A model generated the notes under the pieces. That model was not told where the DNA came from, did no database searches, and worked only from the letters and a program-made list of their open reading frames with translations. Both the position numbers and the translations under genes were made by a program. Of a stretch of 16,434 bases of DNA, positions 1 through 6,243 are shown in pieces. Each line of letters begins with the position of its first letter. Positions within the stretch are counted from its first letter, which is position 1. This DNA is from an uncultured bacterium (GTDB taxonomy: Bacteria; Bacillota; Clostridia; Lachnospirales; Lachnospiraceae). Location of the stretch: NCBI GenBank assembly GCA_905215625.1, contig CAJMQQ010000058.1, positions 1-16,434 on the forward strand, written 5' to 3'.

Positions 1-637
1 ACCGGACTCTGGTGTGTTCATAAATTGTTAGTTCTTCTGCCAGGGCATTTAAAAACAATAAGGGGTGAAATTGAGCCTGCCTGTCAAACCGGACCGCTCC
101 GGTAATGGAAAACGGCAAATCCTGCTCCTGTTCCGGCCTTTCTGTAAACAAAGCGGGAATTCCAAGGCATTCTGCCGCCCGAACTTCCCGCTCTAACGCT
201 TCTTTCATACTGTCATTTTTTCTCGTGTAAAGATAGGCCGGTTTCCGTTCAAAAAAACAGTCTATCTTCTTCTGTCTTATGATGGTTTCATAATCTTCAA
301 TGGCCTGCTGGCTGGCTCTGGCATAGGCCCCAGCCTGTTCCGTTCCCATTGTTCTCATTAGCTTATCATAAATCAGATTGTGCTGGGACGTGATTTTAGC
401 GCTGGTATTTTCCGTCTGTCCGCTTCCAATGGTTTCCGCTTCCAACACTACAGTGTCTACTCCCCGGGACTGCAAAAACCAGGCAGTCAGGATTCCCGAA
501 AGTCCTCCTCCGATTATGGCCGCCTCTGTGTAAAGCTCTCCTGTAAGGGATTTTCGTTTCCTGCTGGTTGTTTCCGTTTTTCTCCATATGGATTCCATTT
601 CTATCCGCCTTTCCTGCAAAAGCCAAGTGTAAAACAT
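1..637 (-). CDS. FAD-dependent oxidoreductase, DAO family (partial, 3' end off window)
   Basis: The N-terminal 212 residues of a flavoprotein are seen; the rest lies beyond the left edge. A Rossmann FAD-binding motif, IIGGGLSGILTAWFL, starts at residue 41 (glycines 43, 45, 48), followed by an acidic residue, E66, at the end of the second strand (VVLEAE), as in the DAO/glycine oxidase fold. The stretch NTSAKITSQHNLIYDKL (about 77-93) resembles B. subtilis YhfW-type oxidoreductases, which carry a C-terminal Rieske [2Fe-2S] domain; whether that domain is present cannot be seen here. Substrate unknown. The chosen ATG at 637 has AGGG upstream; an alternative ATG at 598 (residue 14) has AGGAAAGG upstream and is about equally good. 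The gene lies 42 bases after the stop of the 176-aa membrane protein gene and is probably the last visible member of that operon. Confidence 0.8.
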   Translation of the reverse strand, partial: MFYTWLLQERRIEMESIWRKTETTSRKRKSLTGELYTEAAIIGGGLSGILTAWFLQSRGVDTVVLEAETIGSGQTENTSAKITSQHNLIYDKLMRTMGTEQAGAYARASQQAIEDYETIIRQKKIDCFFERKPAYLYTRKNDSMKEALEREVRAAECLGIPALFTERPEQEQDLPFSITGAVRFDRQAQFHPLLFLNALAEELTIYEHTRVR

Positions 638-679
638 CGTTCTTTCCCTGCTTTTGCCCATGACAGTAGTATGGGCGTT

Positions 680-1210
680 TTAAATAGAATCCATACCAGT
701 TTCTTTTTCTTTTGGCGGTTCCTCGTCCTCCATAATGGCTGCAAACAGCAAATCCGCCCTTGCCGCCAGCATCAGAACTGCTGAAAAAAGCTGGTCATTC
801 GGTGTCCAGAACGGAGCCGCCTTAATATACCCGTTAATTCCTATGGTCATCAGAATACTGTAATAAAACAGTCTGCGGCTGTAGTCTCCAGACCAGTTTT
901 TCTCCGCTCCCAATCTGGTAAACAAATACCAGAACACCCCGTACTCCAAAAGAACAGCTCCTACTGAAATCCACGGAACAATATATGCTTTTTCCTGAAA
1001 ACTCCAGAAGCTAAAGGGATCGATCACCGCAGCCACCTGCCAGGTAAGAAACAGCCAGCCTGGTTTGGGAACTCTTCCCAGCAAATCCCGAATTCCCCAG
1101 AGAAGGAACACAGCCCCGACTACAGGAGGGAAAATCACAAGCTTTCCAATGGTAATGTGAAAGGACAAAAGCAAAAGTCCGCCTGCAATTTTTTTCATGC
1201 CGCTGCTCAT
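680..1210 (-). CDS. hypothetical multi-pass membrane protein, 176 aa
   Basis: Not recognised as a named family. The protein is very hydrophobic, with four to five likely membrane segments at roughly residues 8-25, 26-43, 68-90, 110-130 and 137-158, short loops, and an acidic/basic C-terminal tail (EDEEPPKEKE). Tryptophan and aromatic residues cluster at predicted segment ends. No catalytic motif is visible. Its ATG shares one base with the stop codon of the preceding 294-aa gene (TAATG), with AAAGGGGG a few bases upstream, so translation is probably coupled. This suggests the two proteins act together, perhaps as a membrane complex; that is inference only. An in-frame ATG at residue 5 is an alternative start. 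Confidence 0.75.
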   Translation of the reverse strand: MSSGMKKIAGGLLLLSFHITIGKLVIFPPVVGAVFLLWGIRDLLGRVPKPGWLFLTWQVAAVIDPFSFWSFQEKAYIVPWISVGAVLLEYGVFWYLFTRLGAEKNWSGDYSRRLFYYSILMTIGINGYIKAAPFWTPNDQLFSAVLMLAARADLLFAAIMEDEEPPKEKETGMDSI

Positions 1211-2094
1211 TACAAGGCCCCCTTTCCTTTTAGGAACGCTTTCAGTTCCTTTTCAGAGACCTCAAAGTCATTATAAAAATCTGTATCTCCTATGGGGAAC
1301 TTTCTTTGCAGCTTTTTCCCCTGGCTGTCTTCAAAAACCAGTTCTAAAACGCCTTCGTGAATAGAAAAGTGATCTGCTATGGTAAGCTGTGTTTCAATGT
1401 TCAGTGTGTCTCCTTCTGTAAAAGAAAGTTCTGACACATCTTCATAAGATGTTCCATTAATCAGAATCGAAAGGATTTCTCCCTGTCTGCTCCCATGAGT
1501 TCCATAAAATACTGCATCCTTTAGAGTACAATCCTGCAAAATGTTATACTTATGCAGGCTCTGCCCATTGGAAGCAGAAGAACCATACTGCCATTCAAAG
1601 AGCGTATCCGGCTGATCCGGCAAAATCGTCAGACTGCCCAGATCATAAGTTTCTTCTCCCAACATTACTTTTGTAAGGGTCAGGCCTTCTTTGGGAACCA
1701 GAGTATCTCCCAGCTCTCCTTCTACATCCAGCCACCAGCAGACGTAAGAACCAATATAAATTGGATTTGCAAATAAGACTTTCCCATATGCCCCGATTTC
1801 TGGAAAATGTACCGGACGAGACTGTTCTTCCTGCTGATTGCCCGGCATCCGGTTATCCACATAGACAACCCAGGTACGAAAGTAATTTCTCTCTCCTTCT
1901 CCTTTTTCCAGTGTGAAGCTTTCCTGGGGCAGTACGGCCAGCCTGTCTAAATGCCCCCGGTTTTGCCAGACTGCCTGGAAAACCGCTCCGCACACCAGAA
2001 GGGAAAAACATACATAAAATATTACCTGATTTCGTCTGCGCCAGACCTTCTTCTTATCAGGCGGTTCTTTCTGCGCAGGCAGCGGGTTAGTCAT
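1210..2094 (-). CDS. hypothetical single-pass exported protein, 294 aa
   Basis: Not recognised as a named family. A basic N-terminus (KKKVWRRRNQ, about 14-23) precedes one hydrophobic segment (about 24-43), giving an N-in signal anchor. The remaining 250 or so residues would lie outside the membrane. They are rich in alternating hydrophobic/polar stretches suggestive of beta structure, with many acidic residues and no cleavage-type lipobox. No catalytic motif is obvious. The start overlaps the end of the cysteine hydrolase gene by 8 bases with only a weak ribosome binding site, and its stop overlaps the start of the 176-aa gene by one base. Both point to coupled translation within one operon. 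Function unknown. Confidence 0.78.
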   Translation of the reverse strand: MTNPLPAQKEPPDKKKVWRRRNQVIFYVCFSLLVCGAVFQAVWQNRGHLDRLAVLPQESFTLEKGEGERNYFRTWVVYVDNRMPGNQQEEQSRPVHFPEIGAYGKVLFANPIYIGSYVCWWLDVEGELGDTLVPKEGLTLTKVMLGEETYDLGSLTILPDQPDTLFEWQYGSSASNGQSLHKYNILQDCTLKDAVFYGTHGSRQGEILSILINGTSYEDVSELSFTEGDTLNIETQLTIADHFSIHEGVLELVFEDSQGKKLQRKFPIGDTDFYNDFEVSEKELKAFLKGKGAL

Positions 2095-2602
2095 TTACTT
2101 CAATCTGGCACATTTTCATGGCCTCTAATGCGTTTTTATGACTTTCCGGAGTTACTCCGGCACAGCATCCGGCATCTACCCGTATCCTTGCCTCCGGAAG
2201 CGCCGCTTTTAACAGCATGGCATTGGAAATCACGCAGATGTCCGTACACAAGCCGACCAATTCGATTTCTTCATAGCCTTTTTTTGACGCCCACTGGGCC
2301 AGCGCCATACTTCCAAAGGTGCTTTTTTCAAAATACCGGCCTTTGAAATCCCCCAGTTCTTCGCAAAGTTCCCAGCCGTCGGTCTCTGCAATGCAGTGAC
2401 GGACTGGAAGCTTTTTTCCCTCCTGGGTATCTAAGTAATTTTCCTCATGAGTATCTAAGGTAAAGGCCACATCCCAGCCTTCTGCCTGATGTGTTACCAC
2501 CTTATCCCGTACTGCAGGTACAATCGCCTGGGCCTCTTTTGTTCCCAGGCTTCCGTCAATAAAATCCTTCTGCATATCCACTACTACCAGTAATCGTTTC
2601 AT
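2087..2602 (-). CDS. isochorismatase/nicotinamidase-family cysteine hydrolase
   Basis: A 171-aa protein of the isochorismatase-like fold. The family's catalytic triad is visible: D9 (VVVDMQKDF), K93 (FEKSTFGS) and C123 (DICVISNA). Likely metal ligands are D50 and H52 (LDTHEENY) and H69 (PVRHC), the pattern of nicotinamidases (PncA type), which convert nicotinamide to nicotinate and ammonia in NAD salvage. Length and motif order fit small clostridial nicotinamidase-like enzymes; substrate is assigned by family only, and another amide or ureide is possible. The start at 2602 has a strong AAGGAGG about six bases upstream. It sits 21 bases after the CPBP protease gene and overlaps the next gene by 8 bases. 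Several extra cysteines (C70, C80, C119, C146, C147) are notable but not diagnostic. Confidence 0.9.
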   Translation of the reverse strand: MKRLLVVVDMQKDFIDGSLGTKEAQAIVPAVRDKVVTHQAEGWDVAFTLDTHEENYLDTQEGKKLPVRHCIAETDGWELCEELGDFKGRYFEKSTFGSMALAQWASKKGYEEIELVGLCTDICVISNAMLLKAALPEARIRVDAGCCAGVTPESHKNALEAMKMCQIEVND

Positions 2603-2623
2603 AGGTTCCTCCTTTTTATTTTC

Positions 2624-3562
2624 TTATAGATTCCAAGCAAATTCCATGATGCTGAGAAGCAAAAACAGAATCATACCTAGATTTCCAAACACAATGCCCG
2701 CCCGTTTTCCCAGGTTCATAAACGGCGCCGACCACTCATAAGGGGTCTGGTAAAATCGGATTTTTTTCCAGAATACAAATAAAAACACGATTCCGCAGAT
2801 CGACGCTCCAAAATACAAAAGTTCATAGCCAAGAAGCATCAGCATTCCAACAAGACCGGCGATACCAGGCAGTCCCATCCATTCCATCAGTCCCATTATT
2901 AGTACGCTTCCAATAAAATTAATCAGCATATGAAGCACAATGGTGCTGCGCACATTTCCGGTCCTGACATAGACGTAGCCGAATATCAGTCCTAGGGCAA
3001 ATGCATAAAAGAACTGATAAAAATTGCCATGTAAAAGGCCAAACAAAAGACCCGACAGCAGCACCGCCGTCTTTTCCCCGAAAATCAGGATCCGGTCAAT
3101 CACCAGCTTCCGCATCAGAATTTCTTCTACAATGGGGCCTGCCACTACCATTACGATCATGGAAACCCAGAAACCCGAATTTTCTACGACGATGTCTACC
3201 GTATTCTGGGCGCTTCCGCTGCCAAAAAGGAACATGAATCCTCTGCCAACCAGATTTCCCACAGACATTACCCCGATGCAGATTAGAAAAATCACAGTCC
3301 AGGTTCCCATACTCCATTTTTCCCGGATTCTTTCGGGTTTTGGATAAGAAATCCGTTTAAACAGTAATCCTGCTATGGGGAAAGCCACCAGATACATTGC
3401 CATACTGCTGATAACCAGCTGCGCGTCTACGGATTCTAACGAAATCCCTGCGTGAGTGCAGATAAATGCTGCCAGATACTGAGCCAATATAGAAACCCCG
3501 ACGAAGCCGGCACACGCCAGGCCTACCTGGGAAAAAATCCGTTTCCAATCTCTTTCGTTCAT
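2624..3562 (-). CDS. CPBP-family intramembrane metalloprotease (CAAX/Abi type)
   Basis: A 312-aa polytopic membrane protein with the three conserved motifs of the CPBP (Abi/Rce1-like) family in order: EEILMR (E146, E147, R151), FGLLH (F174, H178) and HMLIN (H211, N215). These glutamates and histidines form the active site in Rce1-type glutamate proteases. About eight or nine hydrophobic segments span the chain; after the core there is a C-terminal extension (about 231-312) with two or three more segments. In bacteria the family includes bacteriocin self-immunity proteins and membrane proteases of unknown substrate; no bacteriocin peptide gene is visible next to it. The start at 3562 has GGAGG upstream, and a promoter lies about 45 bases further upstream. 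It is the first gene of a five-gene minus-strand unit. Confidence 0.88.
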   Translation of the reverse strand: MNERDWKRIFSQVGLACAGFVGVSILAQYLAAFICTHAGISLESVDAQLVISSMAMYLVAFPIAGLLFKRISYPKPERIREKWSMGTWTVIFLICIGVMSVGNLVGRGFMFLFGSGSAQNTVDIVVENSGFWVSMIVMVVAGPIVEEILMRKLVIDRILIFGEKTAVLLSGLLFGLLHGNFYQFFYAFALGLIFGYVYVRTGNVRSTIVLHMLINFIGSVLIMGLMEWMGLPGIAGLVGMLMLLGYELLYFGASICGIVFLFVFWKKIRFYQTPYEWSAPFMNLGKRAGIVFGNLGMILFLLLSIMEFAWNL

Positions 3563-3609
3563 TCAATTCCTCCGTTATTTCCATCTAACGAACTCTATCG
3601 TTTTCCTTC

Positions 3610-3639
3610 AGTATAGCATATTGTTTGCAGCGGTGTAAA
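3610..3639 (-). promoter_or_regulatory. promoter for the CPBP protease operon
   Basis: On the minus strand TTTACA (3634-3639) is separated by 18 bases from TATACT (3610-3615), which is preceded by TGC to give an extended -10. It lies about 48 bases before the ATG at 3562 and just downstream of the rubredoxin terminator, so the operon starts independently. Confidence 0.7.
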
Positions 3640-3661
3640 CCGGGAAATACGGATTCCAGAT

Positions 3662-3709
3662 CCGAAAGAAAGAGCCGGACCCTGGCGGCAAATACCACCA
3701 CAGTCCGGC
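3662..3709 (-). terminator. intrinsic terminator after rubredoxin
   Basis: Read on the minus strand, GCCGGAC (3703-3709) pairs with GTCCGGC (3674-3680). After a 2x2 internal loop a second helix TGGTGG/CCGCCA forms around a TATTTG loop, and the hairpin is followed by the pyrimidine run TCTTTCTTTC. It begins about a dozen bases after the rubredoxin stop. Confidence 0.8.
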
Positions 3710-3721
3710 CATTCTGACTAC

Positions 3722-3883
3722 TTATTCTTCTGGCACAAATACGTCTTTTCCCATACCGCAGATTGGGCATACCCAATCGTCCGGAATGTCCTCAAAAGCA
3801 GTTCCAGGAGCGATACCGCCGTCTGGATCTCCTACCTCTGGATCATATACATAACCGCATGGTTCGCATACATATCTCTTCAT
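3722..3883 (-). CDS. rubredoxin
   Basis: A 53-aa protein with the two knuckle motifs that bind a single iron in rubredoxins: C6-E-P-C9-G and C39-P-I-C42-G. Other hallmark features are the aromatic residues Y4, Y11, Y13, F30 and W37, the DPDGGI and PGTAFEDIPDDW segments, and an acidic composition. It is a small cytoplasmic electron carrier, in anaerobes typically feeding rubrerythrin, superoxide reductase or similar detoxifying enzymes; none is encoded nearby. The ATG at 3883 has AGGAGG seven bases upstream. It follows the EF-G-like gene by 57 bases with no terminator between, so it may be transcribed both from that gene's promoter and from its own. Confidence 0.96.
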   Translation of the reverse strand: MKRYVCEPCGYVYDPEVGDPDGGIAPGTAFEDIPDDWVCPICGMGKDVFVPEE

Positions 3884-3927
3884 TGTGAGTCCTCCTATTT
3901 ATCCATATTTATATCAAATATTAACCC

Positions 3928-3956
3928 AGTATAGCACAAGTTATTCTTCTTTTAAA
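3928..3956 (-). promoter_or_regulatory. possible rubredoxin promoter
   Basis: On the minus strand TTTAAA (3951-3956, inside the end of the EF-G-like gene), a 17-base spacer, and TATACT (3928-3933) with an upstream TGC extended -10 motif. It would give a leader of about 35-40 bases before the rubredoxin ATG. Confidence 0.5.
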
Positions 3957-6034
3957 GCAGCTCTTGCTTCAACTTCTTTTTTCTGTACATCCCCAGGCGC
4001 CTGCTCATAACGGGCAAATTCATACTCATAAGTACCGATTCCGCCAGTCATAGAACGAAGGTCAGTGTTATAGCCAAACAGCTCAGACATTGGAACGTCT
4101 GCTTCAATAACCTGCTTGCCCTTGTGATCCGGGTTCATTCCCAGGACACGGCCGCGGCGGCGGTTTAAATCGCCCATAACGTCGCCGGTATATTTATCCG
4201 GAACTGTAACCTTTAAGGAAGCAATCGGCTCTAACAGCACAGGGCCTGCATCCATAAAGCCTTTCTTAAATGCTAAAATGGTAGCCATCTTAAACGCCAT
4301 CTCAGAAGAGTCTACCGGATGGTAGGAACCGTCTACTAAGGTTGCCTTTAAGCCTACAACCGGATAGCCGGCTAACGGGCCTTTCTGAACGCATTCCTGC
4401 AGTCCTTTTTCTACTGCCGGGAAGTAGTTCTTCGGAACGGAACCGCCAAAAATCTTTTCTTCGAATACGTATGGTGTTTCCAAATCACCAGATGGTTCAA
4501 ATTCCATCCATACATCTCCGAACTGTCCATGTCCGCCGGACTGCTTCTTGTGACGTCCCTGAACCTTTACTTTCTTTCTCAGGGTCTCGCGGAATGCAAA
4601 CTTTGGTTTTTCTAAGATAATATCTACTTTATAGCGGCTCTGCAGCTTGCTGCATACTACTTCTAACTGCTGATCGCCGATAGCATACAGAAGGGACTGA
4701 CGGTTTTCCGGATCGCCTACTACACGGAGAGTCAGATCTTCGTCCATCATCTTGGACAGTGCACTTGCCACCTTGTCGTCCTCGCCTTTATTTGCAGCGC
4801 GGAATGCCATATATGTATAAGGAGTGGAAATCTGAGGCTTGTGGTATACAATCGGAGCGCTCTTTAATGCAATGGTATCGCCTGTCTGGGTTACTGCCAG
4901 TTTTGCAACTGCACCAATGTCGCCGGCTCTTAATTCGTTTACTTCAATCTGATCTTTTCCTCTCAGAAGATAAATCTTGCCGATTTTTTCTTCTGCGTCT
5001 TTATTGACATTGTAGATAACGCTGTCCGGTCTTAAAACACCAGTACAAATCTTCATCAGAGAGTATTTTCCGATAAATGGGTCTACGATGGTCTTAAATA
5101 CTCTGGCAGACAGAGATACATCGTCATTGTATTTTGCGGTAAAACGCTCTCCGGTAGAGGTATCTACACCAATACACTCATAACGATCCGGTGATGGGAA
5201 ATATTTGTCAATGGCTTGTAAAAGGCTGGCAAATCCCTGGCAGTTAATGCCGGATCCAAGCAGAATCGGCACGATATTGCCTTCGATAACATGGCTTCTC
5301 AATGCTTTGGAGATTTCTTCCTGGGTAAATTCTTCACCGGAGAAATAACGTTCCATATATTCTTCACTGGTCTCTGCCACTGCTTCCATTAATGCTTCTC
5401 TGGCAATGCCCAAGTTCTTCTGTACGTAATCCGGAATCTCACATTCGGTATAATTGCTTAACTCGGTAAAGCGACGGCCTGCCATCTTTACAACATTGAC
5501 AAATCCAACGAATTTTTCATTTTCACGGATTGGAAGCTGGAATGGTGCGATCTTACGACCGAAACGGGTCTCTAACTTTAATACCAGTTCCCTATAGCTG
5601 GCGTGATCATCATCCATATTGGTAACAAAGAACAGTCTGGGCAGGTTGTATTTTTCACACATCTCCCATGCCTTTTCTACTCCGACCTCAATACCGGCCT
5701 TGCAGTTTACAACAATAATGGCTGCATCTGCTACGCTGATGGCTTCTTCTACTTCCCCCACAAAATCGAAGTAGCCTGGAGTATCTAACAGATTGATCTT
5801 AATCGGGCCATTTTCTCCTTCATATTCCAGTGGAATCAAAGAAGTGGAAATGGAAAACTGTCTTTTAATTTCTTCCTTATCGTAATCACTGATGGTATTG
5901 CCATCTGTAATTTTACCCATTCTCTTGGTAACCCCAGTAATCATTGCCAGAGCCTCTGCCACTGTTGTCTTTCCTGCGCCACCATGTCCCAATAAAATGA
6001 CATTGCGGATCTGACTGGTTCCATAAACGTTCAT
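3941..6034 (-). CDS. elongation factor G-like GTPase (EF-G paralogue)
   Basis: A 697-aa translational GTPase with full EF-G architecture: GTP-binding domain (about 1-270), domain II (about 290-375), and domains III-V including KQSGGHGQFGDVWMEFEP (about 508-525) and the C-terminal region with RRRGRVLGM. The G1 motif is GHGGAGKT (16-23), unlike AHIDAGKT of canonical EF-G. G3 is DTPGY (84-88), with Tyr where canonical EF-G has the catalytic His. G4 reads TNMD (138-141) instead of NKMD. These mark it as a FusA2/EF-G-like paralogue rather than the str-operon fusA; its role in translation is not settled. The ATG at 6034 is chosen because AGGAGGG lies seven bases upstream; an upstream TTG at 6058 has no good site. 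A divergent promoter region separates it from aroF. Confidence 0.88.
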   Translation of the reverse strand: MNVYGTSQIRNVILLGHGGAGKTTVAEALAMITGVTKRMGKITDGNTISDYDKEEIKRQFSISTSLIPLEYEGENGPIKINLLDTPGYFDFVGEVEEAISVADAAIIVVNCKAGIEVGVEKAWEMCEKYNLPRLFFVTNMDDDHASYRELVLKLETRFGRKIAPFQLPIRENEKFVGFVNVVKMAGRRFTELSNYTECEIPDYVQKNLGIAREALMEAVAETSEEYMERYFSGEEFTQEEISKALRSHVIEGNIVPILLGSGINCQGFASLLQAIDKYFPSPDRYECIGVDTSTGERFTAKYNDDVSLSARVFKTIVDPFIGKYSLMKICTGVLRPDSVIYNVNKDAEEKIGKIYLLRGKDQIEVNELRAGDIGAVAKLAVTQTGDTIALKSAPIVYHKPQISTPYTYMAFRAANKGEDDKVASALSKMMDEDLTLRVVGDPENRQSLLYAIGDQQLEVVCSKLQSRYKVDIILEKPKFAFRETLRKKVKVQGRHKKQSGGHGQFGDVWMEFEPSGDLETPYVFEEKIFGGSVPKNYFPAVEKGLQECVQKGPLAGYPVVGLKATLVDGSYHPVDSSEMAFKMATILAFKKGFMDAGPVLLEPIASLKVTVPDKYTGDVMGDLNRRRGRVLGMNPDHKGKQVIEADVPMSELFGYNTDLRSMTGGIGTYEYEFARYEQAPGDVQKKEVEARAALKEE

Positions 6035-6075
6035 AGAAATTCCCTCCTGTACAACCAAATTTTGTCCATGCGTCT

Positions 6076-6104
6076 ATTTTACTAAAAAATTCTGAAATTT
6101 ACAA
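6076..6104 (-). promoter_or_regulatory. promoter for the EF-G-like gene
   Basis: On the minus strand TTGTAA (6099-6104), a 17-base spacer and TAAAAT (6076-6081), about 42 bases before the ATG at 6034. The surrounding sequence is strongly AT-rich. Confidence 0.55.
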
Positions 6105-6151
6105 GTAAAATGTGCAATTTATACAAAAAATTTTCGCACTATTTATGGTGT

Positions 6152-6176
6152 GCTTTAAAGTGCAAAACTTTAATGC
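6152..6176. promoter_or_regulatory. inverted repeat upstream of the aroF promoter, possible operator
   Basis: Perfect 7-base arms TTAAAGT (6155-6161) and ACTTTAA (6167-6173) around a 5-base spacer, extended by GC/GC pairs across one T-T mismatch to 10-base arms. It ends nine bases before the -35 box of aroF and lies between two divergent promoters, a usual place for a regulator site. No run of T follows on either strand to make it a terminator. The binding protein is unknown. Confidence 0.4.
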
Positions 6177-6185
6177 GATAAACCG

Positions 6186-6214
6186 TTGACAATTTTAAAA
6201 GCATCGCTTACAAT
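6186..6214 (+). promoter_or_regulatory. promoter for aroF-tyrA-aroA
   Basis: TTGACA (6186-6191), a 17-base spacer and TACAAT (6209-6214): a near-consensus vegetative promoter. Predicted transcription start is near 6221, giving a leader of only about 23 bases before the ATG at 6244. That leaves no room for a T-box, riboswitch or leader-peptide attenuator. Confidence 0.85.
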
Positions 6215-6243
6215 GTTAGAATCATGGAAAGGAGATTACACCT

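Noticed and set aside
380..784. Plus-strand reading frame of 134 codons across the left-end genes
   Set aside because: It is the antisense of the flavin oxidoreductase and membrane protein genes, lacks a ribosome binding site and has unlikely composition.
2624..3562. CPBP protease as part of a bacteriocin self-immunity locus
   Set aside because: No double-glycine leader peptide, bacteriocin ABC transporter or two-component system is visible beside it.
3585..3776. Short minus-strand reading frame of 63 codons beside rubredoxin
   Set aside because: It overlaps the rubredoxin gene in another frame and runs through its terminator and the next promoter; composition is not protein-like.
6035..6058. 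Upstream TTG start of the EF-G-like gene
   Set aside because: The AGGAGGG site lies inside this stretch and serves the ATG at 6034.
6215..6243. T-box or other amino acid riboswitch in the aroF leader
   Set aside because: The promoter lies so close to the start codon that the leader is about 23 bases, too short for any known leader RNA.
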